Source: Plecoglossus altivelis
Taxonomy: Eukaryota; Chordata; Actinopteri; Osmeriformes; Plecoglossidae
Assembly (NCBI GenBank): GCA_036571765.1
Contig: BROE01000013.1
Coordinates: 13,438,381-13,502,380, forward strand
Reading direction: 5' to 3'
Length of the DNA: 64,000 bases
Below, in pieces: positions 47,237 through 58,807 of the stretch. Every line of letters starts with the position of its first letter. Position 1 is the stretch's first letter. Under the pieces are notes generated by a model. That model saw only the letters and a list, made by a program, of their open reading frames with translations. It was not told the DNA's origin and made no database searches. The translations under genes were made by a program, and so were the position numbers.

Positions 47237-48840
47237 CACATACCCTTGTTGGTATCCATCTAGCAGCACTAACTCACTGGCATTTATTCACAGGACTCCC
47301 CCTTGTTCACACAGCACTCGCTCATACTCTGCCTGTACATAAATCCCTGTAGAGAAATCTCCAATACCTGCCTAGCAAACTTGTAGGAGGGGAGACAGAA
47401 AGGGGGAATGGAGGCGTTAGGGAGTGTGGTAAGGGAGGAGGAGGGAAGATGACAATGGTAACAGGGAAGGCTAGGATGAGGCAGGGAGTGCGGCGATGGA
47501 GGAGGGCGGAGGGAGGAAGGGCCAGGGGAAGCCGGAAGTGAGTGAGTGTGGTGATGGAGGAGGGAGGGTGTGGTGAGGCAGACATTTCTCATGTCGGAGC
47601 CAAAGCGGACCTCCTGAGCAAGGCACTCTGATGAATGGACTTCTGTGCCTGGCTCATCTATACCACCTACACACCTACAGACGGCTCAACACACACACAC
47701 ACACACACACAGATAAACACACACACACACACATACACACTCTCAAACACAGTTGTGTGCATATGCACAGTTCACACAGCTAAATAAACACACACGCGCA
47801 AAGACTGCCGAAGAGTGTTTTATTGAGAGTGAAAGAGAGACAGCGCGGGGGAGGTTGGGCGTTTAGAGAGAGAACTAAAATCCCTAAAGTAAGACAGAGA
47901 GAGGATTTGCCTTCTCCGGCCACAGCTGATGCTAGTCGCAGAGCTCCGATCCTCTCTGCTCTCTCCTGTCAGCAGAGTAAGTGCCCTTCCAAGGGAACAC
48001 GGCTGAGGGGAGGAGAGGAATGGGAGAGGGGTGGGCTTGGTTTAAAAAAGAAGAAAAAAAATGCCTTCAAGTTGGAAAAAAGCATTTGTTTCATTTTTAT
48101 TTGTTGTTGTTTGCTCATTCATGTTGGTTATTTACTCGGCTCCGCGCGAGTGAGCAAAGCTCTCCAGTGGGACTACATCTCAGCAGTTTGCGAAAAAAGA
48201 GGAAGGATAGAGGGCACATGGGGTTTAGAGCGTGTGTGTGTATGTTTGTGTGTGTGGGGTGGGTGTTGTGAGGTGGGATGGTGGGTTAAGAGTGTGTATG
48301 GGGGGTATTATGGGATGGGATGGTGGGTTTGGAGTGTGTGTGTAGAGGGGGTCTCATTCACCACTCGCTCACGTTGCATCCGTGTAGGCAATGCCATAAA
48401 ACTGGTGGAATAGTGTATTATATCCTGCCATCTTCTTTCATGTTGCTAATAAGCTTTGAATCTTTTATGTCCTCTGAGATTGCGCTTTTGCCTCATTCTC
48501 TTCTACTTCTTTCCTTTTCTGTCTCTCTAATGTACTTTCAGTCTGATTGAGATTCTGAGTTATTCTCTCTCAGTAATTGGATTGAGAGTAAAACTGTTGA
48601 TCAACCTCCAAGTGATTAGAAGAGGGTTCGGTGGGAGGGGAGGGATAGAAAAAGAAGGAAGAAACCTTTACCTCAGCAGAGACGTGAGTCTGCAGACCTG
48701 CTAATGAACCCAGGGAGCTGATCTGACCTGGGTTCTGATGTGAGCCTCCTGAACTTGCAGCAGATGACGATCTAACCTCGAGCTAGCAGAGATCGGCCTG
48801 ACCCGGGTCCCAACCCGCGTTTGACTTCTCCTCCATCCAG

Positions 48841-49124
48841 GGGCCAACGCCAAGCTGCGCTACCAGATCACGTCTGGGAACACGGGCGGGGTGTTTGATG
48901 TGGAGCCCGAGGTGGGCACCATCTTCATCTCCCAGCCGCTGGACTACGAGGTCACCAAGCACTACAAGCTGCACCTGCTGGCCTCCGACGGCAAGTGGGA
49001 AGACTACGCCGTGGTGACAGTCAACGTGGTGAACAAGAACGACGAGGCGCCCGTGTTCACCGTCAACGAGTACTACGGCTCCGTCACCGAGGAGCTGGAC
49101 GGATCGCCCGTTTTTGTTCTGCAG
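48841..49124 (+). CDS. Cadherin exon 16
   Basis: Acceptor CATCCAG and donor GTAGGA, phase 1 in and 0 out. It encodes ANAKLRYQITSGN, VFDVEPEVGTIFISQPLDYE, HYKLHLLASDGKW, the linker VNKNDEAPVF and the opening strand of the next repeat, YYGSVTEELDGSPVFVLQ. The linker has Asn at the first acidic position. It is strongly GC-biased at third positions (CTG, GTC, AAC), unlike the flanking introns. Confidence 0.95.
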
Positions 49125-50384
49125 GTAGGAGACAAAAGCTGGGCTGTTGGTTTGGTACACACCTTCCTCGCAAGCCTGCGTGTGTGTGCGTGCGTGTGCT
49201 TGTGCGTGTGCGCATGTGCATGTGTGTGTGTGTGCGTGTGCGTGTGCTTGTGTGTGTGTGCCTGTGTGTGTGTGTGTGTGTGCGTGTGGGTGCGTATGTG
49301 TGTGTGTGTGCGTGCGCGTGCGTGTGTGTGTGTAAAGGGAACGGGATAGAAGTGAGGACAGTGTTTGTTTAGGGAACCAGACATGCCTGGTTGCGGGTTG
49401 GGATCCCTTGAGTGTCTGAACACGTTGTCATCTCTAATCATCGCATCAGTGCACGTTCATTAGTGGATGTGATGAGTTGTATCAGGGTGCAGACTTGACA
49501 AGCCGGTGTCAGGTTTCATAAAGACATACTGTTTTTGTCCTCTGAAACACATCTCTTTTTTCTCTCTGTTGACTTTCAGCCTGAGGTGTGTGTGTTTCTG
49601 TCAGTAACTATCTTTCTGTCACACGGAGTCTCTTAGCAGTTCCCTGTGTGCTGTATACACACAAACACGTACACGCACACACACACACACACAGACACAC
49701 AGACACACATACGGACACAAACCTAAACGTACCTCAATCCCCTCAGGTTCTTTCTGTCTCACACTTCTCTGTTTATATTTATATGCAGCTGACATAGGGT
49801 TGCACTTTGTTCCCACTCTCAGGCATCAAGTCCAGGCTGGTTTGAGCCTGGGCCCGTGGCTGTCCCCCCTGCATCATCGCAGCCTCATTTCTACCAGCCT
49901 TCGCGTTGCAATTATTATGGTCATTTCTGGCCTGCCTCAGGATAGATAGGAGAAATGAAAAAGAGAGGGAGGGGAAGCGAGAGAGCGACAGAAACAGAGA
50001 GGCAGAGGGAGAGATATCGGGAGACCGGAGAGGCAGACAGAGAGATTTAGACAGAGGCACAGGGGCAGTGAGACAGACAGAATGAGATAGACCTCTAGAG
50101 TGAGATATACTGTAAGAGAACAGGGGCAAGCTGAAGAGTTGAAGACCTCCTCCAGCGGAGCAGATTAGGTCCGTGGTCTAACCAGAGCATCGCTCCAAGT
50201 CAGCAGCTCTTTAATAATTAAACAGTGCTGAACTCCATTAAATAAAGTTAGCACTGCTGGAGTTTTTACTCTACTCTACCATACCCTACACCAGCTCTGT
50301 TCTCTTCTCCTTTCTTCTGCTCTCTTCTCTTTTCTTACCTCCTCTCCTCCCCTCCTTTTCTCTAATCCTCCCTTGTCATTCTAG
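49125..50384 (+). other. Intron with GT/GC repeat
   Basis: Contains a GTGTGTGC-rich tract (49,178-49,334), a CA run (49,675-49,710) and a GAGAGAGGCAGA patch (49,960-50,050). Confidence 0.85.
49178..49334. repeat. Interrupted (GT)n with GC steps
   Basis: Alternating GTGCGTGT sequence with Z-forming character. The open frames are artefacts. Confidence 0.93.
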
Positions 50385-52020
50385 GTAACGGCATCTGATC
50401 CAGATAAGGATGCAGACCAGGAGGCTCTGCGCTATTCTTTGCATGGCCAGGGTGCTGACAGCCAGTTTATCATCGATGAGGTCACAGGGAAGATCTACGC
50501 CCAGAGAACTCTGGACCGTGAAGAGCGCGCCGTCTGGCGGTTCGTGGTCCTCGCCACCGACGAGGGAGGGGAGGGTCTTACGGGCTTCACTGACGTCATC
50601 ATCAACGTGTGGGACATCAATGACAATCCTCCCATTTTCACGTGCGCACCCGACTGTCACGGCGACGTCCCTGAGAACTCAGGTCCAGGGACGTCTGTGA
50701 TGGAGATGACCGCCACAGACCTAGACGACTCGGCCGTGGGCCAGAACGCAGTGCTCTCCTACAGGATCCTGGGTAATGCGGGCGCGGACGGGGTCGTCAG
50801 GATCGGAGGCGTCGCCTCTGATATGTTTTCCATCAACCCCAGCACGGGCACTATCACCGTGGCGATGAGCGGACTGGACCGCGAGCAAGTGGAGTCCTAC
50901 TTCCTGGTGGTGGAAGCGCGGGACGGCGGGGGGATGGTGGGCACGGCCACAGCCACGGTGCACGTGGGCGACATGAACGACCATGCTCCTCGCTTCACCG
51001 TGCCGCGCCCCTGCGTGGCCAGGGTGTCTGAGAGCGCCGAGCCCAACGCAGTGGTTGTGGAGCTGACGGCCGAAGATGGGGACACGGGCCAGAACGCCCA
51101 GCTGACCTTCAGTGTGGTCGCAGGAGACCCCGAACAGAAGTTCTACCTGCTGAGCCAGCGGCAGGAGCAGAGAGGATCCCTGAGGTTGAAGAAACGTCTG
51201 GACTACGAGCGCTCCAGCGAGAAGAGCTTCAACCTCACCCTGAAGGTGGAGGACCTGGACTTCTTTAGCCTGCTCACCTGCCTGGTGGAGGTGGAAGACT
51301 ACAACGACCACGCTCCCGTCTTCATACCTCACTTCCTGCAGCTGACACCCCTCCCCGAGGATGTCGCCGTGGGAACCAGCGTGGCGCAGCTGGCCGCCAG
51401 TGACTTGGACTCGGGCGTCAACCGTGACATCACCTACAGCCTGTCACATGACTCTGACCCTCAGGGTCTGTTTGCCATCAACCAGGCAGGATTGATCACC
51501 GTGGCCCACCCCTTGGACCGGGAGAGCGTGGCGCAGCATCACCTGGTCGTCCTGGCTACGGACCGGGGGAAACCCCCGTTGACAGGGAGCGCTACAGTGC
51601 AGCTGTTTCTGACAGACGTGAACGACAACGGCCCTGAGTTTGAGGCAGCGTACGCCCCAGTGGTGTGGGAGAATGTGGCAGGGCCGCAGGTGGTCTGGCT
51701 AAACCACAGCTCCACCCTGATCAGGGCCCTGGACCGTGACTTGGACCAGAATGGAGCGCCCTTCTCCTTCAGCCTGGGGCCAGATTACCGCCACAGCGGG
51801 GACTTCTACCTGAAGGATAATGGCAATGGAACGGCCACCGTCACTGCCCTGAGGGCCTTCGACCGGGAGAAGCAGAAAGAGTTCCTCCTGCCTGTTGTCA
51901 TGAGCGACAGTGGAACCCCACCGCGCACCGTCACCAACACGCTGACCGTAACCATCGGCGACCAGAACGACCACGCCCATCAGCCAGGACAGAAAGAAAT
52001 CTTCATCAACAGCCACAGAG
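50385..52020 (+). CDS. Cadherin exon 17, giant exon covering more than four repeats
   Basis: Acceptor CATTCTAG and donor GTCAGC, phase 0 in and 1 out. A single 1,636-bp exon encodes about 545 residues. They cover the rest of one repeat and four further repeats. Linkers are DINDN (50,612-50,626), DMNDH (50,970-50,984), DYNDH (51,298-51,312), DVNDN (51,615-51,629) and DQNDH (51,960-51,974). LDRE, LDYE and AFDRE strands precede each. Possible N-glycosylation sites include NLT, NHS and NGT. The final linker, DQNDHAHQPG, lacks the usual xPxF and leads into the membrane-proximal repeat. Every other repeat here is split by introns, so this exon is structurally unusual. Confidence 0.98.
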
Positions 52021-53485
52021 GTCAGCATGTTGACCAAAACATCTAAACCCACATTGATTCCTTGCAACATTTATACAGCATAATACAATGGACACATATT
52101 CAAAAAATCATCACACATTTAAACATCATTTCTGGGATTGTTTTATAGTTTGTGTTTGGTTGCAAGGTCTGCATGTGCAAGAAAATGTATATAGGAGAGA
52201 AGGGAGAAACCTTACCACATGTGCTGTGGTAGCATTTTACTATAGTATAGATTGATTGTTGATGGAACTCAAGTGCATTTTCTAGTGCTCTAAATATTTC
52301 TTTAAGCCATCATGAGTTTTGCATCATGGGATAATTCCCACGTCCGGCAAGATGTCACGGTCAGAGGGAGGCGAGGCTAGGGAGCAGATCAAGTGTTGGA
52401 CTGTCAACACGTTTGTCTGTTCGGTTCTTGACCACAAAGGGCTTTAGAGGCAGTGTCATTTCTGGGTCATCTGTTGTTCATCTCATTTCAGCCTTCCTTG
52501 ATAGGCATACAAGGTGGTTTATGTTGTGGCGAGGAGATATCTGACCTGCCCCATAGCTGGGAGGATGGACTTGCCTATGCGTTCAGTCCTTTCTTTAGAA
52601 TGTTCTTTTTTAGAACGTCACATATCTTTTCAACGCCCGTGGAAGTGTTCTAAGCATTCGCTTAAACGCATTTTGTAGAAACAGTTTTCTTGTAATCTTG
52701 GTGTGAAAAGGTTGGCTTTGCTTTGAAACCACTGGGCCATGTATAGTATATCTGCACTGTATAATAGAAACTCCAGGAGTTGTGAGCATGTCAGTGTAAC
52801 AATTCACATTTATGACTTGCCTTGTTAATTATAATGTTTGACTGTGAAATCTATTTTAATTATCACCTCCTGCCAACAAAGGTGTTCATTAACTGAATTG
52901 TTAGTGTTCATTATTAACTGAAACGAAGGAAGATAACTTTCTCATAATTTTATGTTTTCATGTGAGCTGAACCTTACTATGATGTTCTATGTAAGCCTGT
53001 TATCTGAACTTTAACTTTGAGGACCTTGGAGTGTTACTTAGCAACACTTACGAAAACAGCTGTTTGTCATTTATGTCTTGACTGAACTGAGGTAACGTCC
53101 TCTCCTCAGTGAATTATGTTGCTAGTGTTAAACTTGTGCTAATTTACACATCCGATCTCAACAGAGGCTAAGGCCTACTGTAGTCTTTCAATCTGTCCCC
53201 TACCATTCCCAGTTCTGAATCATATGCTAGGTTGGTTTGGACCTGTAGTTATTTTTTGACTTCAGTGAAAACCTGTGTGCAAAATGTGTTTAATTTACTC
53301 CAATGGCAATGCATGTATCAGTATTGATACACATTGACACACATACACGCATAGACATGCACAAACTGCATGCGGGGACATGCAGTCACACCCACTCACA
53401 TCATGTCTCAGTGAGACGTGAGATAGTCATGGGGAGAGAGTTGAGAAATGAAGGAGAGTGAATGACAACAGATGTTCTGTTACAG
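52021..53485 (+). other. Intron
   Basis: About 1.5 kb of mostly unique, AT-richer sequence. Nothing was recognised. Confidence 0.85.
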
Positions 53486-53579
53486 GGAGGATGCCTACTA
53501 CAGTCCTGGGGAAGGTCTATGCACCCGACCCCGATGACTGGGACAACAAGACGTACGCCTTTGAGGGACATGTACCCAG
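53486..53579 (+). CDS. Cadherin exon 18, start of membrane-proximal repeat
   Basis: Acceptor TTACAG and donor GTACGA, phase 1 in and 2 out. It encodes GRMPTTVLGKVYAPDPDDWD and NKTYAFEGHVPR. The short segment with D-P-D-D-W-D corresponds to the final, degenerate repeat seen in type III cadherins. NKT is a possible glycosylation site. Confidence 0.93.
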
Positions 53580-53766
53580 GTACGACCTGTCTCTCTCTAC
53601 ATCTTTGTCTTTCTTTGTGTCTTGATCTGTCTGTCTCTGCCTCGTATCTATGTCGATCTCTCCGCCGGTTTTCTTCTCTCTATCTCACTTTATTTTTCTG
53701 TCTTACTTTACCTCCTAGCATCTTTCTCTCTGTCTCATGGTCTGCGTTTCAGTCTGTCCCTTTAGG

Positions 53767-53813
<47 letters not shown>

Positions 53814-54912
53814 TCTGACTGTTTCTTTCTCTATGTTTCTTTCTCTCTCACCCATTTGCCTGATCCCCCCTGCCTTCTCCGTGCAGAAACCTTGAGTGTG
53901 ATATGTGTGCGTTGGGTTCCATTGATGTGTTTCTGCTCAGACACCTTAGGCAGAGGTGTGAGGTGAGCAGAGACGGATCTGTCAGGTCTTCTAAGACCGC
54001 CAGCTTGCCTTGAGATCCCTCTAAAGGCACAGCAGTCTCAAGTCACTCTGTCGCTGTCACACACGCCGACACACACCTTCAGTCAGGCATGCATGTGCAC
54101 AAAAGACCCCCCCCCAACACACACACACACATTTAAGTTTGCACACCCACTCACTCAGAGACACCAATGAGCACGCACGCACGCACACACATCCCCCCCC
54201 AACACATGAGCACATGCTAATGTGACAGACTACCTAAAGCCTCCTCACTAAGAGAGCTGTTGACTCCTGCTGAATTCAAAGAAACTGAGAAGTAAGTTCG
54301 GTTCTCTCTGGGTTTGTGGAGGCCTCACTGCCTTAATGTTTCAGCAGGTCTGTGGTCCACTGCTTACAGCTTCAGAAGATCCTTCCAAAGCTGAGAAACA
54401 GGAAGTTCAGTCCAACGTCATGAATGATACAGTGACGCTTGCTTCTCAAACCGAAACCTTAACAATGCTCCTGAAGCTACTGTATTTATTCATGTTTGTT
54501 GAGGTCCCACGGTGCTTTAGTTCCAGTCTTGGGTTTCGGGTTTAATCAAACTTGAATGAGTTCGATTACAAAGGAGGTTTGAAGATTGGCACCACCAGGA
54601 GTTCCCTCCTGTCATCTTCTCCCACTCTCCTCTCCTTTCTTCTCTCTTCATGTGTTCTAACATGTCAGCTGCTCTGCTCACTCCGCATTGCTCCTTTCCC
54701 TTCTGCATGGTCGGATTCATCATAGCTTGATTATTCCCAGTTTGTTCATTTCTAATTGGAGTTATTTAATTGGAGGATAATTGGAGGATTCCTCCGAGTT
54801 CAATTCTTTCAGGTTTCATTCGTGTGATTCATCCTCTGTGTTCCATCAGTGGAGTTACTGTTCTATGTGTGCGCGTGTGTGCGTGCGTGTGTGCGTGTGC
54901 GCGTGTGTGTAG
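53580..54912 (+). other. Intron with CT run
   Basis: Contains the CT microsatellite at 53,769-53,811, CA-rich patches (54,110-54,190) and unique sequence. The acceptor lies directly after a GCGTGTGTGT tract, so its pyrimidine tract is unusually poor. Confidence 0.82.
53769..53811. repeat. (CT)n microsatellite
   Basis: About 21 CT units. Confidence 0.95.
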
Positions 54913-55097
54913 TTACTTTATCCTGAACAAGCGGACAGGCTTCCTCATCATCAAGGAGAACGCCCCTCCAGGCAGTTACGAGTTCCAGGTGCGTGTCTCT
55001 GACGGGGTGTGGTCGGACGCCATCTCCGAGGTGACGGTGCACGTGAGGGAGCTGCGTGATGAGGCCATCTACAACTCTGGATCGCTCCGTCTGGCAG
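54913..55097 (+). CDS. Cadherin exon 19, end of last repeat
   Basis: Acceptor TGTAG after a GT repeat, donor GTGAGA, phase 2 in and 1 out. It encodes YFILNKRTGFLIIKENAPPG, YEFQVRVSDGVWSD, EVTVHVRELRDEAIYNSG and SLRLA. The repeat ends without a DxND linker. It flows into the NC domain, as in Drosophila N-cadherin. Confidence 0.93.
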
Positions 55098-55532
55098 GTG
55101 AGACCAGCGCCTCGCGTGCAAACCCGCTATGTTGACTACGGCAACTCGTAGGGGTCAAATGAAACGCTGTGGGTTGACTTCCAAATCAGAGCAGACACAG
55201 TCTTATTAAGTCAGAATGTTCTTATTATTCTCATACAAAAATTAATTAATCTCTTTCTTTTACTATGCCAGCACCTTTCATTACATTTTTTTATGTCTGC
55301 TGATATCCATCTTGTCGTGATATACCGCACTGCATATGTGCAATAAAATTAAACGTACTTAAAAGAAATGGGCTGTATGCTTGAGGGATTTTTATGATTT
55401 GAGAGATATTGAAATGGAAAGAGGCCGGGAGGGGGAGAGAGAGAAAACAGAGAGAATCCTTGGTTCATATAAGCTGATAAAAGGATTTCGCTTCTTGTCC
55501 CAAAACAGAAGCTTGCGTGCGTGTGTTTCTGT

Positions 55533-55537
55533 GTGTG

Positions 55538-55580
<43 letters not shown>
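55533..55580. repeat. (GT)n microsatellite
   Basis: About 22 GT units. Confidence 0.95.
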
Positions 55581-55582
<2 letters not shown>

Positions 55583-56868
55583 TAATGTGTGCGCTTGTGT
55601 ATTGCATCAAGCCTCAAGAATGAGGAGACTGGCATGGCCTCCATGCAGCAGCTGATTACACATTTTGATCTGCTTAGAAAAACCAGTCCAAACAAATATG
55701 TTAAATGCAAGTTCAAGATTAATCAAGTAATGGAAATGGAATTATGTATATGTATGTATATATATATATATCTTTCTTCTATATATGTATACGTTGGTAT
55801 TAGAAATATGTAACATTGTTCTCTTTTTCTATTTCAACATGGTCACTAGCTGGTCTGAGTCAGCCACTTATACATTCAGCCTTTAGAAAGCCAGAGAGCT
55901 GGCTGGTGACCTGCTCTTATCAGATTGCTGTTGGCTGGTATTGATCGTAATATCTGAGATAAGTGCTTCTAGATGAGTGTGAGTTGGAGCCCAATGTCCC
56001 CAGTTGCTGAGTTTCCTTCTAAAACACCTGCGTCTCATCACTCAGAAGGAACACAGAGAAGGAACTAGTCTGAAGGAGAGTTTTTCCTGCAAAATGGCAG
56101 ACGCCCTCAACTCTGATTCATCTCTCTTTACTTTTCACGTCCTTTAAAGATAGTGCAAATACATACGTATTTTTAATTATTTCTTTTTGAGGGGGCAGGG
56201 GGGAATAGCAATTACCGTTTTAAAATATAGATTTACGTATATAGGTAAAAAAGGAAAACAAAACAGCTTGGTGGGGGTAAACATTGCCATCGATTCAGAG
56301 TCTTAGGGATTATGAAACATTCCACTTATAGCAATACTTAGCTCCTCCTTGACATTCTAAATCCCACTGGTAGGACAAAAGCAGAACGCAATAAGGATGT
56401 AGAGAGCGTTCCAGGCTAAATCAGCCTGCAGGAGATTAAAGTTCGTTTTGCTGGATAACTTGCAGGGGGAATTGTTTAAAAGGTGAAGCGTACGGTAAAC
56501 AGTGAGTCCTTGAGACACCCACACAAACGCACACGAACAAACGCACTTTTCAGTTGCACACACTGAATATACATACAAGAGCACACGCATACTCCGAACC
56601 TGAACCTGACTGAACACGCAGATACACACACTCCAAACACAAACACCGTGCACAAAGTTGTGCTGCACATGTATGCTCAGGAAAACACACATCCATATTT
56701 TACCCCGCAGAAAGTCAAGTTACTGTACAGAAAGAACTTTGGCTCATGTGTTCTTTGCGGGTGGGAAGGTTAGTTTGAGCCCAAATCCATTTCATCCTCG
56801 TTTCCTTCCATCGCTCCATCTCTACCTCCCTCAATCCTTCCCTCCATCCCCTCATTCTTCTCTCCCAG

Positions 56869-56928
56869 TGGAGGTCCATCATCGGGGTGCGTCTCTCTCT
56901 GAGCTGCCGCCTGGCAAGATCAATACAG
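56869..56928 (+). CDS. Candidate 60-bp cassette exon of the cadherin
   Basis: A strong pyrimidine tract ending TTCTCTCCCAG precedes it and GTAGAG follows. Its phases (1 in, 1 out) fit between exons 19 and 20 exactly. It would insert 20 residues, VEVHHRGASLSELPPGKINT, just before DITAKEFVERR. Direct joining of exon 19 to 20 also keeps the frame and looks more like the family's usual SGSLRLxxITAEEF junction. The segment is therefore either an optional, lineage-specific exon or a chance match. No homologue of the 20 residues is known to me. Confidence 0.45.
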
Positions 56929-57073
56929 GTAGAGATTGGAAGCGTATCTTCTCTCCACTGCTGGTCCAGACCTGAGCTGTCTCTCAAGGTCTATCGACTC
57001 ACACTGATCCACTCCTGCTGTCCATCTGTTAGTCCATCCTCCCTGCGAGTGAGAGAGTTGAGGGGTGGGTGGG

Positions 57074-57107
57074 TGTGTGTGTGTGTATGTGTGTGTATGT
57101 GTGCATA
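57074..57107. repeat. Short (GT)n microsatellite
   Basis: GT run with two TATGTGTG interruptions. A second GT/CTGT patch lies at 57,215-57,270. Confidence 0.85.
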
Positions 57108-58225
57108 CATGCGTGCTAACCCAACCTTGCTCCTCTTCCAATGTTTGGCTAATGCCTGTGGGAAGGAGAGCTGCTGCTGAACTCTGTTCTGGATCAAAGC
57201 CAGGTGGTAGTTTGTGTGTCTGTCTGTGTGTCTGTCTGCGTGCCTGTGTGTGTGTATGTGTCTGTGTGTTGGAGTGCCTGTCACTAACGCTGGCCCTGAC
57301 ATCACAGTGATGAGAGCTGACAGGAGGCTTAAGCAGCAGCTTCCCTCTTCTCAAGCCTCCGTTTCCATTCTCTTAATACCAGAATCAAGCTCCCCTCTTC
57401 TTCCGTCCCCCCTCCTCCCTTCTCCTCCCCCCCTCTCCTCCTCGCCTCACCTCTCTTCTCCTCACTTACCCTCTGGATCTCAGGCGCTAATGATCTCTGA
57501 CTGACAACAGTAAAGTTAGCAATGGTGCTATTACTAAAGCCTGCTTGTCAACCCTTGGATTAGGGACCCCATCAGATAGTAGACACACATGATCAGATAC
57601 TACCTACTCTGAGACTGCGTAACAGCAGTTTACAATAGTCTTCTCAGGCTATTTAAAACCATGGACCCTAGTGCCATTAAAAAGCACATCGTGGATGGGA
57701 CCGTGTCATTGATGGTGCGGTCACATATCTGTTAAAAGGGTCACAGCACAATGTGCACAGCTAATATCCCGTTTTTAATTGATCAACAGGAGTATTCACA
57801 TTGGTTCATTTTGTGAGTGGTGACCTTTACAAACACAGATGAGTAACACCTCTGGAGATATATTATAAGACTTCAGAATTTGCTGAGATGTATATGAATC
57901 AATACTTATATTACCAGTGTGTCTGGAACGTGTGTATTTTGTACATATACTTGTGTCCCTGAATTTGTGTGTGTGTTTGTGTGTGCGTGAGATGCTGAAC
58001 CCAAGGGCCCTCACTCCTTGCTCACGGGAGTATATTCCAGTTCCCAGAATACCTTGCCAGAGGTGTCTACCTAATTAGAGGTGTCCTTGTCTCAGGAAAC
58101 ACCTTCCACAGTACCTTGCACTGTCACTGTAACAATGATGCACAGCCTGGGATTGGTGGCTGGTGGGGTTTAGGTGGTGATGTTCAGAGGCTCAATGGTG
58201 ACGATGAGACAGAGACTGGAATTTG

Positions 58226-58436
58226 GACAGGTACTGGTCTGGTACTGGGTCTGATACTGGGTCTGGTACTGGTCTGATACTGGTCTAGGTCTGGGTCTGG
58301 TACTGGTCTGATACTGGTTTGATACTGGTCTGATACTGGTCTGGTACTGGGTCTGGTACTGGGTCTGGTACTGGTCTGGTACTGGTCTGGTACTGGGTCT
58401 GATACTGGGTCTGGTACTGGGTCTGGTACTGGTTAA
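58226..58436. repeat. TCTGGTACTGG minisatellite
   Basis: About 18 copies of an 11-12-bp unit, GGTCTGGTACTG or GGTCTGATACTG, with or without an extra G. Confidence 0.93.
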
Positions 58437-58577
58437 ATGACCTACATATGTCTACGAGGGCCTACAAAAGAGGATAAAGTAAGAGTACCAGAATACTAGT
58501 ATTTTCTATTGTGTGTGTTTGAATGTATGTGTATTTGTGTTTGTACATATGTGTTTATGTGAATGTGTGTCCCACAG

Positions 58578-58807
58578 ACATCACAGCCAAGGAGTTTGTG
58601 GAGCGCCGCGGTGGTTTGCGCAGCCGCTACGAACTGCTGGTAGACTTCCTGTCAGAGCTGGTTTCCGTGGCGGTGCAGGATGTCAACATCTTCAGTCTGA
58701 TGGACGTGAGGGAGCGAATACTGGACGTACGTTTTGCTGTAACCAGGGGTGCCCCGTATGTCCGGCCAGAGAAACTTCACGGTTACCTGGCTGCTCACAA
58801 ACAGAAG
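58578..58807 (+). CDS. Cadherin exon 20, NC domain first part
   Basis: Acceptor TCCCACAG and donor GTAGGA, phase 1 in and 0 out. It encodes ITAKEFVERRGGLRSRYELL, LSELVSVAVQDVNIFSLMDV, LDVRFAVTRGAPYVRPEKLH and GYLAAHKQK. This is the alpha/beta part of the nonchordate-specific membrane-proximal domain. In Drosophila it contains the site where the protein is cleaved into two associated chains. I cannot place a cleavage site here. This exon is the strongest evidence for the type III class. Confidence 0.93.

Larger units (their letters stand above)
46559..48840 (+). other. Intron with purine tracts and dinucleotide repeats
   Basis: Purine-rich GGGGAGG sequence (46,570-46,850), a CA run (47,058-47,102), a CT run (47,154-47,236), CA repeats near 47,690-47,745 and a GGGATGGGATGGTGGGT patch near 48,250-48,345. 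Long open frames here (for example 47,823-48,413) lack domain signatures. Confidence 0.78.
55098..58577 (+). other. Intron(s) with GT run, candidate cassette exon and 11-bp array
   Basis: Holds a GT run (55,533-55,580), a TA patch (55,750-55,785), the candidate exon at 56,869-56,928 and the array at 58,226-58,436. If the cassette exon is used, this is two introns. Confidence 0.78.

Noticed and set aside
47823..48413. 196-codon + frame
   Set aside because: No recognisable domain, low-complexity Gly/Trp/Val tail from GT/GGG-rich DNA, and lies within a well-defined intron.
50721..51332. 203-codon minus-strand frame
   Set aside because: Antisense shadow of the GC-rich giant cadherin exon.
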